Both the position numbers and the translations under genes were made by a program. From Companilactobacillus huachuanensis (GTDB lineage Bacteria; Bacillota; Bacilli; Lactobacillales; Lactobacillaceae), in assembly GCF_005404815.1 (NCBI RefSeq), contig NZ_BJDF01000002.1, positions 124,001 through 188,000 on the forward strand: a stretch of 64,000 nucleotides of DNA. Reading direction: 5' to 3'. The notes below the pieces were generated by a model. That model did no database searches and had not been told where the DNA came from. It saw nothing but the letters and a program-made list of their open reading frames with translations. The first letter of the stretch is position 1. Each line of letters opens with the position of its first letter. This document shows, piece after piece, positions 30,780 to 40,158 of this stretch.

Positions 30780-31934
30780 CTATTCCTCGTGAAATGAAGC
30801 ACCTGAATTAGCATCTAATTCAATTTTTTTATCATTATTAATATCGGTAACGATAATATCTTCATTATCTCGAACTGGAGTTTCGGAAATCTTAGGGGAG
30901 TAAGTTAACTTTTGTAAAACGTTGTTCTTAGACAAATAGTTATTTATTTGATTGATCATTGTTGGACCATTATAAATAAATCCTGTATAAACTTGCACTA
31001 AACTGGCTCCTGCCAATAATGCAGCTCTTGCATCTTCAGGCGTGAAAACACCACCAGAAAACATTATTGGTAAATCTGGAAATACCTGATGAATTGCTTT
31101 AGTTAAACTCAATGACTTTTTAAAAATTGGCTTACCACTGAGACCGCCACCTTCATTTTTATGCTCAGACCTCAAATTATCATGAATCGGGCTAGGGTTG
31201 GCGGCTGTATTAGTTAAAATGATTCCGTCCATTAAGCTGCCCACTTCATTGAGCAATTCAATTAATTTTTCAGGGGTAATATCATTACCAAACTTACAAA
31301 AAACCGGTTCCTTGATATGTAAATTATGGATTTTTTGAAGTAGCTTTTTAGCGACTGGAATTTCTTGTAAAGTTGTCACACCTTTTTGATTAGGACAACT
31401 TTGATTTAGGGCTATATAATCACCAAACGAATGAATCTGCGCAATATTATCAACCATTTCATCAATCATACTGTCACTGTCCAAACCATGCCCAGGTGCG
31501 ACGCTGATACCAATTTTAACGTGTTTGGGAGTGTTTGCTAGATGTTTCCTAGTTTCTTCAACACCAAGATTATTTAAACCCATGCGATTGATTATTGCTT
31601 GATCAGCTGGTAAACGAAAAATTCTCTTTTTCTTATTTCCTGGTTGACCATTTTTAGTAATACTACCAATTTCTACAAACCCAGCCCCTAAGGCGCCAAG
31701 ACTATTGTAAAATTCAGCTTTCTTATCAAAACCTGCTGCAATACCAATTGGTGAATCAAAAGTTACGCCTTTAACCGTTAATCCCAAATTAGAATGTTGT
31801 TTTGTTTGAAACATTGTCCGTAAGACCTGCGGTGTCTGATTAAATATTTTTAATCCAGTAGCTACAATATGATGATCAATTTCAGGGTCGACTTTAAAAA
31901 TTACGGGACGAACTAATTTGTATAAATCCATCAT
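30780..31934 (-). CDS. pyrD: Dihydroorotate dehydrogenase, class 2-like
   Basis: Oxidises dihydroorotate to orotate in pyrimidine synthesis, 384 aa. The N-terminal 45 residues (YKLVRPVIFKVDPEIDHH) match the membrane-associating extension of quinone-dependent class 2 enzymes, and GIAAGFDKKAE and GAGFVEIGSITKNGQPGN follow. At the active-site loop it reads NQSCPNQKG, with C180 where class 2 enzymes have serine. A charged 40-residue C-terminal tail is unusual. The start ATG overlaps the pyrE stop by 4 bases. Confidence 0.9.
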   Translation of the reverse strand: MMDLYKLVRPVIFKVDPEIDHHIVATGLKIFNQTPQVLRTMFQTKQHSNLGLTVKGVTFDSPIGIAAGFDKKAEFYNSLGALGAGFVEIGSITKNGQPGNKKKRIFRLPADQAIINRMGLNNLGVEETRKHLANTPKHVKIGISVAPGHGLDSDSMIDEMVDNIAQIHSFGDYIALNQSCPNQKGVTTLQEIPVAKKLLQKIHNLHIKEPVFCKFGNDITPEKLIELLNEVGSLMDGIILTNTAANPSPIHDNLRSEHKNEGGGLSGKPIFKKSLSLTKAIHQVFPDLPIMFSGGVFTPEDARAALLAGASLVQVYTGFIYNGPTMINQINNYLSKNNVLQKLTYSPKISETPVRDNEDIIVTDINNDKKIELDANSGASFHEE

Positions 31935-32569
31935 TTACCCCAGCTTTCGGGGTTCTGATACCACTGTTGTAACAATTCCATATCTGTTTCTTCAACGTAA
32001 TTTTGCTTTTGAGCAACCTCAATCATTGTTGGAAAATCAGTCAATGTGAATAATTTGGTGTCATAATCAGCAAAGTTCTTCGTGCTTTCTGGTAGTCCAT
32101 AAGAGAAGATGGCAACAGTTCCAATAACATCCCCACCTTCTTCACGAACAGCTTTGACAGCCTTTAAAATACTACCACCAGTTGAAATTAAATCATCGAT
32201 CAAAACAACTTTGTCACCCCTTTGGCAACGACCTTCGATTTGACTCTTTTTACCATGATCCTTTTTCTGAGGGCGAACGTAATTCAAAGGTAAATTCAAA
32301 ATGTTAGAAACTCCAGTAGCATGTGGAATTCCGGCTGTAGCAACTCCACCGATAACTTCAACTTCCGGATAATGCTCCTTGATTAAATCTGCTAAGTCGT
32401 GAGCAATTGTTTGGCGAAAATCTGGATAAGCAATCGTTAAGCGATTGTCAGTGTAAATCGGTGATTTGATACCACTTGCCCATATGAAAGGCTCCTTGGG
32501 ACTCAACGTCACTGCCTTAATTTTTAATAATTGCCCTGCAATGTTGTTAGCAACTGCTAATTTATCCAT
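31931..32569 (-). CDS. pyrE: Orotate phosphoribosyltransferase
   Basis: Joins orotate and PRPP to give OMP, 212 aa. The PRPP-binding motif VVLIDDLISTGGSILKAV is near residue 121, and YVRPQKKDHGKKSQIEG supplies the flexible catalytic lysine loop. The stop of pyrF and the start of pyrE share one base, and the stop overlaps pyrD, showing strict coupling. Confidence 0.95.
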   Translation of the reverse strand: MDKLAVANNIAGQLLKIKAVTLSPKEPFIWASGIKSPIYTDNRLTIAYPDFRQTIAHDLADLIKEHYPEVEVIGGVATAGIPHATGVSNILNLPLNYVRPQKKDHGKKSQIEGRCQRGDKVVLIDDLISTGGSILKAVKAVREEGGDVIGTVAIFSYGLPESTKNFADYDTKLFTLTDFPTMIEVAQKQNYVEETDMELLQQWYQNPESWGK

Positions 32570-33264
32570 TATTTATTCCACTCCTTACAAATATTCACAT
32601 ATGCTTGATGGCCATCTTGAGCCTGAGTAATCGGACGACCAACGACGATAGCATCACTGCCAAGCTCTCTAGCATGAGCTGGTGTTGCAACACGCTTTTG
32701 ATCACCTACTTGAGATGACTTGGGTCTGATACCTGGGGTAACACACAAGAAATCAGTACTAGTAGCGGTTTTGATTACTGGAACTTCAAGTGCAGAAGAT
32801 ATAACCCCGTCAGCTCCATTTTGATAAGCCAATTTTGCCAAATGCGTTACATAATCTTGCGAATCCAACGGTACTTGTAATTCATTCGCCAATTCCGTTT
32901 GACCAAGGGATGTTAACTGCGTTACTGCTAATAATTTGGTCGACGAGCCGGCAAGGCCCTCCTTAGCAGCAGCTATCATCTCAGAACCACCTGTCGCATG
33001 AACTGTCAGCATTTGAACATCCCACTGAGCAATCATCTCACACGTTCTTTTAACCGTATTAGGAATATCATGCAATTTCAAATCCAAGAAAATATTATAA
33101 CCACGTTCTCTTAAATTTCTCACAAATGGATAGCCAAATTGACAAAACATTTCTAAACCAATTTTTAAAAATAATTTTTCTTCATCTTTGGGAAATTGAT
33201 TTAAAAAGTTGATACATTCAAAATCATCTGCAAAATCTAGCGCTACTATTACTGGCTTGTTCAT
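32569..33264 (-). CDS. pyrF: Orotidine 5'-phosphate decarboxylase
   Basis: Decarboxylates OMP to UMP, 231 aa. VALDF near the N-terminus and FLDLKLHDIPNTV (catalytic D-K-x-x-D array) are intact; GIRP and VVGRPI lie at the phosphate site. GAGGG is 5 bases before the ATG at 33264; a GTG at 33276 contains that site and is rejected. Confidence 0.95.
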   Translation of the reverse strand: MNKPVIVALDFADDFECINFLNQFPKDEEKLFLKIGLEMFCQFGYPFVRNLRERGYNIFLDLKLHDIPNTVKRTCEMIAQWDVQMLTVHATGGSEMIAAAKEGLAGSSTKLLAVTQLTSLGQTELANELQVPLDSQDYVTHLAKLAYQNGADGVISSALEVPVIKTATSTDFLCVTPGIRPKSSQVGDQKRVATPAHARELGSDAIVVGRPITQAQDGHQAYVNICKEWNK

Positions 33265-33279
33265 CATTACCCTCACTCT

Positions 33280-34551
33280 TTATTTTGAATAAATACATGT
33301 TCCATTAACGTATGTCTGTTCCACCTCACCGTAAACTTTTTGACCGATAAAGGGACTATTCTTGCCTTTTGAAAGAAAATCCTTTGATTTAATCGCATAT
33401 TCATCATCTAAATTTATAATTGTAAAATCTGCTCTTTGACCAAGCTTAATTGTCCCAGCTACTTTTATTTTAAATATTTCAGCCGGATTATTAGTCATAA
33501 GTTTCAATAACTTTTCCAAACTAATGATATTTGTTTTGACTAAGCGACTGTACATGAGAGGAAATGACGTTTCAATTCCGGTAATACCAAAGACACTCTT
33601 AGCAAATCCTTGATTCTTTTCATCTTCAGCATGAGGCGCATGGTCGGTTGCAATCATGTCGATCGTGCCATCCTGCAAACCAGCAACCAAAGCTTGACGA
33701 TCCTCTTCACTGCGTAATGGTGGATTCATCTTAAAATTGGCATCATCATTTAAAATATCTTGATCACTGAGCAGTAAATGGTGTGGAGAAACTTCACAAG
33801 TCACATTAATTCCAGCATCTTTAGCCATTCTAACCAACTGCACACCGTCTTTTGTCGAAATGTGACAAACGTGATAGTGAACCCCAGTCTCCTTAGCCAA
33901 AACTAAATCTCGTGCTAATTGAGATGTCTCTGCCACTCTTTGAATTCCTGGTAAACCTAAACGTTGTGACGCCGTTCCAAAATTAATAACACCATGATTG
34001 AATAGATTCTTGTCTTCCACATGAGCGGCCAAGTGACTGTCAATTGCAGCAATTCTTTCCATTGCCATAAACATTGACCGTGCATTCATGATTCCATGTC
34101 CATCGTTAGAAAAGGCAAAGGCCCCTAATTTGGAAAGCTCTTCTATATCGACTAGTTTGTCACTAGTTTCATCTACGGTAACTGGTGCATATTGCAATGT
34201 GTGAATCAAAGAATTTTGTTCATTTAACGCTATTTGTTGACCGAATTTCTCAGCGTTATCAGGCACAGGGATAACATTTGGCATTGCTCCAACCGTTGTA
34301 AATCCACCATGTGCAGCGGCCAAAGTTCCTGTTTTGATTGTCTCCTTATGAACTTGACCAGGTTCTCTAAAATGCACGTGTACGTCTACTAATCCAGGCG
34401 TTACTAGTTGAAATTTTGCATCAATGATTTTGGCATCTGTTGCAACAATATTCTCAGCAATCTGCTTAAACTTACCATCTTCAATCAGAAGATCACAGTT
34501 AATTAATTTATTAAGGTAAAACAACTTGGCGTTTTTGATCAGTAACTTCAT
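33280..34551 (-). CDS. pyrC: Dihydroorotase
   Basis: Cyclises carbamoyl aspartate, 423 aa. DVHVHFREPG supplies two metal-binding histidines, and ATDHAPH the catalytic aspartate. The start is ATG 34551 inside the 3' end of pyrB (overlap 41 bases); the ribosome site GGAG lies about 13 bases upstream. Standard class I dihydroorotase of Firmicutes. Confidence 0.95.
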   Translation of the reverse strand: MKLLIKNAKLFYLNKLINCDLLIEDGKFKQIAENIVATDAKIIDAKFQLVTPGLVDVHVHFREPGQVHKETIKTGTLAAAHGGFTTVGAMPNVIPVPDNAEKFGQQIALNEQNSLIHTLQYAPVTVDETSDKLVDIEELSKLGAFAFSNDGHGIMNARSMFMAMERIAAIDSHLAAHVEDKNLFNHGVINFGTASQRLGLPGIQRVAETSQLARDLVLAKETGVHYHVCHISTKDGVQLVRMAKDAGINVTCEVSPHHLLLSDQDILNDDANFKMNPPLRSEEDRQALVAGLQDGTIDMIATDHAPHAEDEKNQGFAKSVFGITGIETSFPLMYSRLVKTNIISLEKLLKLMTNNPAEIFKIKVAGTIKLGQRADFTIINLDDEYAIKSKDFLSKGKNSPFIGQKVYGEVEQTYVNGTCIYSK

Positions 34552-35458
34552 CGTGGATATGATCTCCTTCCAAAACAGCTTCAATCATTGCCATTCTCAT
34601 GAATACTCCATTAGCCATCTGTGGGAAGATATATGACTTGTCGCACTCAACCACATCGTCAGCAATTTCGGCACCACGATTGATTGGGGCGGGATGCATG
34701 ATCATCGCGTCAGCTTTCATCATATTGACACGTTCCTTATTTAACCCATATTTGTTAAAGTAATCTGTCTTAGAAAAGCTCTTGTTCTCTTCTTCAGAAA
34801 GACGTTCGTGTTGGACTCTCAATAACATTACAACATCCATTTCTTGGCAAAGGTCATCAACATCCATGTGAGGTCCCATTTCAGCAAACTCTGGCGTGTA
34901 CCAAGCGTCCAAACCACCGAAACATACTTGAGCACCTAATCGTGTCAAAATTTCTGCATTTGAGTGGGCAACTCTAGAATGACTTAAGTCACCGATAATT
35001 CCAATTTTCAAACCATCAAATTTCCCAAAATGTTCAAAAATCGTCATCAGATCTAAAAGTGATTGTGAAGGATGTTGGCCAGTGCCATCACCACCGTTGA
35101 TAATGTGAATATTTAAGTCATGGTTATTAACTAAATCTTCGTAATATTTATCTTTACTATGACGAATAATTGCAACCGAAGCGCCGATACTCTCTTCAGT
35201 TTTGATTGTGTCATAAAGGCTTTCACCTTTAGTCGTTGATGATGTTGAAGCTTCAAATTCAATTTCTTTCATCCCTAGTTTCATTTCAGCAACTTGGAAA
35301 CTAGATTTAGTTCTCGTACTGTTTTCGAAGAAGAGATTGATAGCAAATTTATCTGTACCGATCACTGACTTTTTACCAGCTTTGAACTTTTCCGCAGAGT
35401 CTATTAGGCTATAGACCTCTTCGTTTGATAATTGTGACATAGAAAGTATGTTTTTCAT
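34511..35458 (-). CDS. pyrB: Aspartate carbamoyltransferase catalytic subunit
   Basis: First committed step of pyrimidine synthesis, 315 aa. FFENSTRTKSSF binds carbamoyl phosphate, HPSQSLLDLMTI follows, and the LLRVQHER and HPAPINRG segments bind aspartate. First gene of pyrBCFED; carAB, which usually follow pyrC, are absent here, so carbamoyl phosphate must come from genes elsewhere. Preceded by two PyrR attenuators. Confidence 0.95.
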   Translation of the reverse strand: MKNILSMSQLSNEEVYSLIDSAEKFKAGKKSVIGTDKFAINLFFENSTRTKSSFQVAEMKLGMKEIEFEASTSSTTKGESLYDTIKTEESIGASVAIIRHSKDKYYEDLVNNHDLNIHIINGGDGTGQHPSQSLLDLMTIFEHFGKFDGLKIGIIGDLSHSRVAHSNAEILTRLGAQVCFGGLDAWYTPEFAEMGPHMDVDDLCQEMDVVMLLRVQHERLSEEENKSFSKTDYFNKYGLNKERVNMMKADAMIMHPAPINRGAEIADDVVECDKSYIFPQMANGVFMRMAMIEAVLEGDHIHDEVTDQKRQVVLP

Positions 35459-35475
35459 TGTTTTCCTCCAAATTA

Positions 35476-35550
35476 AAAAGGGTTAGCTTTCATCCAGCTA
35501 GCCCCTAAAAGTTTGGTTTTATCCGACCTTTTAGACCTCACTGGATCCAT
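35476..35550 (-). promoter_or_regulatory. PyrR attenuator 2 (proximal)
   Basis: A PyrR-binding sequence GGATCCAGTGAGGTCT (35549-35533, minus strand) precedes an intrinsic terminator (GGGGCTAGCT with AGCTAACCC, then TTTTTAATT) at 35476-35505, shortly upstream of pyrB. UMP-bound PyrR should favour the terminator. Confidence 0.88.
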
Positions 35551-35581
35551 TTAAAAGTTCCCTGATTTTTCTTTAAGTAAA

Positions 35582-35667
35582 CAAAAAACTTCCTATCCCA
35601 CAAGGAAAGGAAGTTTACACTTTTTCTGTCTCTACGTGTAATGAACCTTCCAAGCCTCACAGGACTT
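35582..35667 (-). promoter_or_regulatory. PyrR attenuator 1 (distal)
   Basis: AGTCCTGTGAGGCTTG (35666-35651) matches the PyrR anti-antiterminator consensus. The following terminator pairs AAACTTCC with GGAAGTTT (35587-35616) and has a TTTTTTG tail. Together with attenuator 2 this gives two successive checks on the same transcript. Confidence 0.88.
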
Positions 35668-35690
35668 GATTAAAAGTTTTCGTTGAAAAT

Positions 35691-35719
35691 AATATAAACG
35701 ATTTCACGCATTCAGTCAA
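35691..35719 (-). promoter_or_regulatory. Promoter of the pyr operon
   Basis: -35 TTGACT (35719-35714), 17-base spacer, -10 TATATT (35696-35691) on the minus strand. The rest of the gap up to 35840 shows only a degenerate GGAGACGGTATA fragment of the repeat family. Confidence 0.8.
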
Positions 35720-35840
35720 CAGTTTTATTTAAATATTTGAAATATACCGTCTCCAATTGCCAGACGATTTGTCTGCTATAAAAACAGTCAAAACACTTAT
35801 TAACTCAGACTTAACACTGATTTAAAAAGTAAATCAAAAT

Positions 35841-37085
35841 CTATTTTACAGTAGCTAAGAAATACTTCTTCTTACCTCGACGAATAACGATATATTTACC
35901 ATCAAATGAATCTTTTGGCTCGATTTCAGTAGTTGTATCTGTTAACTTTTCACCATTAATTCTGATAGCACCATTTTGAATATCTTCACGCGCTTGACGT
36001 TTTGACTTATCGACGTTTGTGGCAATTAATAGGTCAACTAAATTGATTGAATCAGATGAAATTTCGGCACTTGGTACACCATGGAATGCTTCAGCGACTT
36101 CTTCAGTTGTCAATTCTTGAATTTCACCAGAGAACAAGACATCCGTAATCTTTTCAGCTGTCTTCAAAGCTTCTTCACCATGAACAAATTTAGTAACTTC
36201 TTGAGCCAAAGTCTTCTGGGCCAAGCGTTTTTCTGGAGCGGTCTTAACAGATTCTTCTAAATCATCGATTTGATCTTTTGTTAGGAATGTAAATTTCTTT
36301 AACAAATTGACAACATCTTTGTCATCTTGATTAAACCAGAATTGATAAAATTCATATGGTGAAGTCTTTTTAGGATCAAGCCAAACAGCACCACCGGCAG
36401 TTTTACCAAATTTTGTACCATCGGATTTCAACAATAATGGAATTGTCAAAGCATAAACTTTGGCTTCTTGCCCTTCAGCCTTGTGAATCAAATCAAGACC
36501 AGCAGTTAAGTTACCCCATTGATCGCCACCACCGACTTGCAATTGCACATTGTGTTGACGGTATAGTGTTAAGAAATCTAATGATTGAAGAATTTGGTAA
36601 GTAAATTCAGTAAATGAAATTCCAACTTCCAAACGACTTGAGATAATTTCTTTATTAAGCATTGTATTAACGTTGAACAATTTACCATAATCACGTAAGA
36701 AATCTAGAATACCAATAGGTTCAGTCCAATCAAAGTTGTTGACCATCGTAAAACCATTGAAAATCTTGTTAGCTTGATTGCTTAAAGCCTCAACGTTGTG
36801 ATTAACCTGATCCATAGTTTGCATTGGACGTTCAGCCTTTTTACCACTTGGATCACCAATCGACCCAGTTGCACCACCAATAACGATATAAGGATGGTGA
36901 CCAAATTTGCCAAATCTTTCCAAAGTCATAAATGGCAACAGGTGACCGATATGCATAGAATCACCGGTTGGATCCATACCACAGTATAGTGAAATATCCT
37001 TAGAATCAACTAAATCACGAAGGCCCTCTTCGTCAGATTGTTGATTGATCAAACCACGCCATGATAATTCGTCAATAATATTCAT
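35841..37085 (-). CDS. tyrS: Tyrosyl-tRNA synthetase
   Basis: Charges tRNA-Tyr, 414 aa. The HIGH-type motif is HIGHLLPF near residue 42, the KMSKS-type motif is KFGKT near 230, and the C-terminal 70 residues form an S4 RNA-binding domain (KRQAREDIQNGAIRING). The 5' region is a T-box leader, so expression rises when uncharged tRNA-Tyr accumulates. Confidence 0.96.
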   Translation of the reverse strand: MNIIDELSWRGLINQQSDEEGLRDLVDSKDISLYCGMDPTGDSMHIGHLLPFMTLERFGKFGHHPYIVIGGATGSIGDPSGKKAERPMQTMDQVNHNVEALSNQANKIFNGFTMVNNFDWTEPIGILDFLRDYGKLFNVNTMLNKEIISSRLEVGISFTEFTYQILQSLDFLTLYRQHNVQLQVGGGDQWGNLTAGLDLIHKAEGQEAKVYALTIPLLLKSDGTKFGKTAGGAVWLDPKKTSPYEFYQFWFNQDDKDVVNLLKKFTFLTKDQIDDLEESVKTAPEKRLAQKTLAQEVTKFVHGEEALKTAEKITDVLFSGEIQELTTEEVAEAFHGVPSAEISSDSINLVDLLIATNVDKSKRQAREDIQNGAIRINGEKLTDTTTEIEPKDSFDGKYIVIRRGKKKYFLATVK

Positions 37086-37119
37086 AAAACTTCCTCCTAA
37101 TTGTTGTCCTCGTTAAAGG

Positions 37120-37330
37120 GATAAAAAAAGGCATCCCTGCAATTTATGCAGGGACGCCTTTTTGCGCGGTACCACCCAAATTCAAGCTTATTAGCTTGCT
37201 CTTTACTCCTATAACGTAGGATCCGAATTTTAGTCTAGTATTTCACAATTTACCCTGCTTGACTCGCACCAACCGTCAATTCTCTGGACACTGAAGTAAA
37301 TTCCTACTTGGATTAAAACTAAAACATTAC
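37120..37330 (-). promoter_or_regulatory. T-box riboswitch (tyrosine)
   Basis: The conserved T-box sequence AATTTGGGTGGTACCGCGC (about 37164-37182) is followed by a strong terminator: AAAAGGCGTCCCTGC pairing with GCAGGGATGCC and T-run (37126-37162). Upstream stems with AGTAGGAATTTACTTCAG form the Stem I and specifier region; identity as tyrosine follows from the gene served. Confidence 0.93.
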
Positions 37331-37341
37331 TTATAATTAGA

Positions 37342-37370
37342 ATGATACACACCACTTAAACAATTTTCAA
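37342..37370 (-). promoter_or_regulatory. Promoter of the tyrS T-box transcript
   Basis: -35 TTGAAA (37370-37365), 17-base spacer, -10 TATCAT (37347-37342). Confidence 0.55.
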
Positions 37371-37422
37371 GGTATTTTTTAGTGTTATTGTATAATTAAG
37401 TTACTTTCTAAGGGGGATAATT

Positions 37423-37998
37423 TTGACAAAAACACTCTACATCATGCGCCATGGACAAACATTATTTAATATTCAACATCGAATTCAAGGCTGGTGTGAT
37501 TCACCATTGACAGAAATTGGTATCCAACAAGCCAAAATTGCAAGTCAATATTTTAAAGATAACAAGATTAAATTTGACGCTTGTTATTGTTCCACAACTG
37601 AACGAGCCAGCGACACATTGGAACTTGTAACTGATATGCCATATAAACGCTTAAAGGGCCTGAGAGAGCTCTCATTTGGAAAATTTGAAGGTGCTCCTGA
37701 ATATTTACATCCACAAGATGATCCTAAAAAGCATTTTGGTGATTACTATGTACAATTTGGTGGTGAGGACAATCAAGTCGCCCAACAACGAGTTAATAAA
37801 ACACTGACAGCAATTATGCAAGAAGATGATCAGACAGTTTTGGTCGTCAGTCACGCAGGTGCCATAATGATGTTTTCTGACTTGTATACCGACATGAAAA
37901 AATTACGTAACAGTGGCTTTACTAATTGTAGTATTTTGAAATTTACCTACGATGACAATAAATTCACTTTCGAGAAGATTATTAATTTTGAAGGATAA
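37423..37998 (+). CDS. Histidine phosphatase (phosphoglycerate-mutase-like)
   Basis: 191-aa cytoplasmic phosphatase. The catalytic RHGQT is at residues 9-13, the proton-donor glutamate follows in LRELSFGKFEG, and the second histidine is in VVSHAGAIM. The start is TTG 37423, 8 bases after AGGGGG. The substrate is unknown; phosphatase rather than true mutase is likely from the short length. Confidence 0.9.
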   Translation: MTKTLYIMRHGQTLFNIQHRIQGWCDSPLTEIGIQQAKIASQYFKDNKIKFDACYCSTTERASDTLELVTDMPYKRLKGLRELSFGKFEGAPEYLHPQDDPKKHFGDYYVQFGGEDNQVAQQRVNKTLTAIMQEDDQTVLVVSHAGAIMMFSDLYTDMKKLRNSGFTNCSILKFTYDDNKFTFEKIINFEG

Positions 37999-38041
37999 CA
38001 AATCAATATTTTATTTTTAGAAGTTCATATCAATGATAAAC

Positions 38042-38101
38042 AAAAATGAGTTGTATCACACCTAATTATTTGGTTCTTTAAGTGTGATACAACTCATTTT
38101 T
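38042..38101. terminator. Long perfect hairpin between convergent genes (repeat with 47079-47130)
   Basis: 20-bp perfect stem (38042-38061 with 38082-38101) flanked by A-run and T-run, ending the phosphatase transcript and probably engB. Its arms (GAGTTGTATCACAC) and loop resemble the hairpin at 47079-47130. Confidence 0.88.
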
Positions 38102-38137
38102 CATACAATTAAAAATTTGGATTTATAAAAACATTTT

Positions 38138-38722
38138 TTATTTCATATGATCTTCAATCCAAGTCCAAACTTCATCCTTACCCTTTTTTGTTGCAGCACT
38201 GAACAATTGTAAGGAATCTGTTTGATTGATCTCCATCGATTTTTTAACTTGGCTAATCGTCTTATTCCACTGGTTACCCTTGACTTTATCCATCTTTGTT
38301 GCAACAACCAGCGTTGGAATATGATAATAGCTGACAAATTGATACATTGAAATATCGTCTTCACTAGGCTCATGACGTCCGTCAACTAAAATAACAACAC
38401 CACGTAAGGGACTTCTGGTAGTCAAATATTCTTCGATCATGATACCAAATTCTTCACGTTGTTTCTTGGAAACTTTGGCAAAACCATAACCAGGTACATC
38501 AACTAAATATAGCTGGTCTTCAATATTATAGAAATTCAAAGTTTGGGTCTTACCAGGCGTACTAGACGTTCTAGCAAAGCTTTTACGGTTGATCAACGTA
38601 TTTATCAATGATGACTTACCGACGTTTGAGCGACCTAATAGAGCAATCTCCGGATAACCTTCATCTGGATATTGTCTTGAACTGACGGCGCTTAAATTCA
38701 TAGTTACATTATTTACCTGCAT
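38138..38722 (-). CDS. engB: Ribosome biogenesis GTPase EngB/YsxC
   Basis: Essential GTPase for 50S ribosome assembly, 194 aa. G1 GRSNVGKSS, G3 DVPGYGFA and G4 TKMDK are intact. Starts at ATG 38722 behind GAGGTG. It follows clpX as in many lactobacilli, but a terminator lies between them. Confidence 0.95.
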   Translation of the reverse strand: MQVNNVTMNLSAVSSRQYPDEGYPEIALLGRSNVGKSSLINTLINRKSFARTSSTPGKTQTLNFYNIEDQLYLVDVPGYGFAKVSKKQREEFGIMIEEYLTTRSPLRGVVILVDGRHEPSEDDISMYQFVSYYHIPTLVVATKMDKVKGNQWNKTISQVKKSMEINQTDSLQLFSAATKKGKDEVWTWIEDHMK

Positions 38723-38753
38723 AATTCACCTCAATGAAACAATTTTACCATAT

Positions 38754-38779
38754 AAAAAAAAAGCTGCCAATTAGGCAAC
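38754..38779 (-). terminator. Terminator of clpX
   Basis: 7-bp stem with one wobble (AGTTGCC/GGCAGCT) and a T-run of nine on the minus strand; it overlaps the last codons of clpX. Confidence 0.8.
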
Positions 38780-40018
38780 TTCTCCATTTTTCAAAATAAG
38801 CTCTGGCTTTTTAACTTTTCTGACAGCATCTTTAGTAACCTTGATACTCTCAACATCATCACGTCCAGGAATTTCAAACATCGTATCAAGCATTGTTTCT
38901 TCAACGATAGATCTCAAACCACGGGCACCAGTATCTCTTTCGATTGACAAACGAACAATTTCTCTCAAAGCACCATCAGTAAATTGTAATTCAACTCCAT
39001 CAAGAGCCATCAATTCCTTATATTGCTTGATTAAGGCATTTTTTGGCTTTGTAAGGATATTAACCAAATCATCCTCAGTGAGCTTCTCAAGAGCCGTAAC
39101 AATAGGAATACGGCCAATGAATTCAGGTATAATACCAAACTTCATCAAGTCTTCAGGGATAATTTGTTGCATTAAACTTTTCTCTTCGGCAATATTGATC
39201 TTTTGTTCAGCACCAAAACCGATTGTCTTATCGCCAAGACGATTCTTAACAATTGTTTCAATCCCATCAAAAGCACCACCAACAATAAAGAGGATGTTAG
39301 TTGTGTCAATTTGAATAAGTTCCTGTTGAGGATGCTTTCTTCCGCCCTGTGGTGGAACACTAGCAATTGTTCCTTCAAGAATCTTCAAAAGTGCTTGTTG
39401 AACACCTTCACCAGAAACATCACGAGTAATTGAGACATTCTCACTCTTCTTAGCAATTTTGTCGATTTCATCAATATAAACGATACCGTGTTCGGCCTTG
39501 TCAACATCAAAATCGGCATTCTGCAAAAGTTTCAAAAGAATGTTTTCAACATCTTCACCAACATATCCAGCTTCAGTAAGTGTTGTAGCATCAGCAATTG
39601 CAAATGGAACTTTCAAGATACGAGCCAAAGTTTGAGCAAGGAAGGTCTTACCCGAACCAGTAGGTCCGATTAAGGCAATGTTACTCTTTTGCAATTCAGT
39701 TTCGCCCTCTTTTAGGTGTTCCATTTTATTAATTCTCTTATAGTGATTATAAACAGCAACTGACAATGCCCTCTTAGCGTCAGTTTGACCAATCACGTAA
39801 TCATCAAGAATTTTTTTGATTTCAATAGGTGTAGGGATGTTGTCCAAATCTAATGGTGTAGCTTCATTTAATTCTTCGTCTATGATTTCTTTGCATAAAT
39901 CAATACATTCATTACAAATATAGACACCGGGTCCGGCAACTATTTTTTTAACTTGATCTTGTGTTTTACCACAAAATGAACAGCTAATTGTGCCAGTATT
40001 TTCTGTACTATCAAACAT
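38771..40018 (-). CDS. clpX: ATP-dependent Clp protease ATP-binding subunit ClpX
   Basis: AAA+ unfoldase that feeds ClpP, 415 aa. The zinc-binding cysteines C13, C16, C35 and C38 form the N-terminal domain, Walker A GPTGSGKT is near residue 118, Walker [11 protein letters not shown] and sensor motifs follow. The ATG at 40018 has GGAG upstream and fits the family length better than an in-frame start at 40045. Confidence 0.96.
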   Translation of the reverse strand: MFDSTENTGTISCSFCGKTQDQVKKIVAGPGVYICNECIDLCKEIIDEELNEATPLDLDNIPTPIEIKKILDDYVIGQTDAKRALSVAVYNHYKRINKMEHLKEGETELQKSNIALIGPTGSGKTFLAQTLARILKVPFAIADATTLTEAGYVGEDVENILLKLLQNADFDVDKAEHGIVYIDEIDKIAKKSENVSITRDVSGEGVQQALLKILEGTIASVPPQGGRKHPQQELIQIDTTNILFIVGGAFDGIETIVKNRLGDKTIGFGAEQKINIAEEKSLMQQIIPEDLMKFGIIPEFIGRIPIVTALEKLTEDDLVNILTKPKNALIKQYKELMALDGVELQFTDGALREIVRLSIERDTGARGLRSIVEETMLDTMFEIPGRDDVESIKVTKDAVRKVKKPELILKNGEVA

Positions 40019-40110
40019 ATGCGATTTCTCCTTCAATAGTTCCAATGCTTTAGAAAGTCTAGCATTGTCATAATTAAGAGTAAAGTAATTAGTTTTACAC
40101 GTCGTTCTTA

Positions 40111-40137
40111 TAAAAAAAGGAAGCCTTCCGGCTTCCT
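40111..40137 (-). terminator. Terminator of tig
   Basis: Stem GGAAGCC/GGCTTCC with a 4-base loop and T-run on the minus strand. Confidence 0.88.
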
Positions 40138-40158
40138 AGATTTTAATAACAGAATTGC

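Noticed and set aside
35740-35766. Possible further copy of the dispersed repeat upstream of pyr
   Set aside because: Only about 12 bases (GGAGACGGTATA) resemble the flank; too short to separate from chance.
38143-38385. 80-codon frame inside engB
   Set aside because: Out-of-frame shadow of engB on the same strand.
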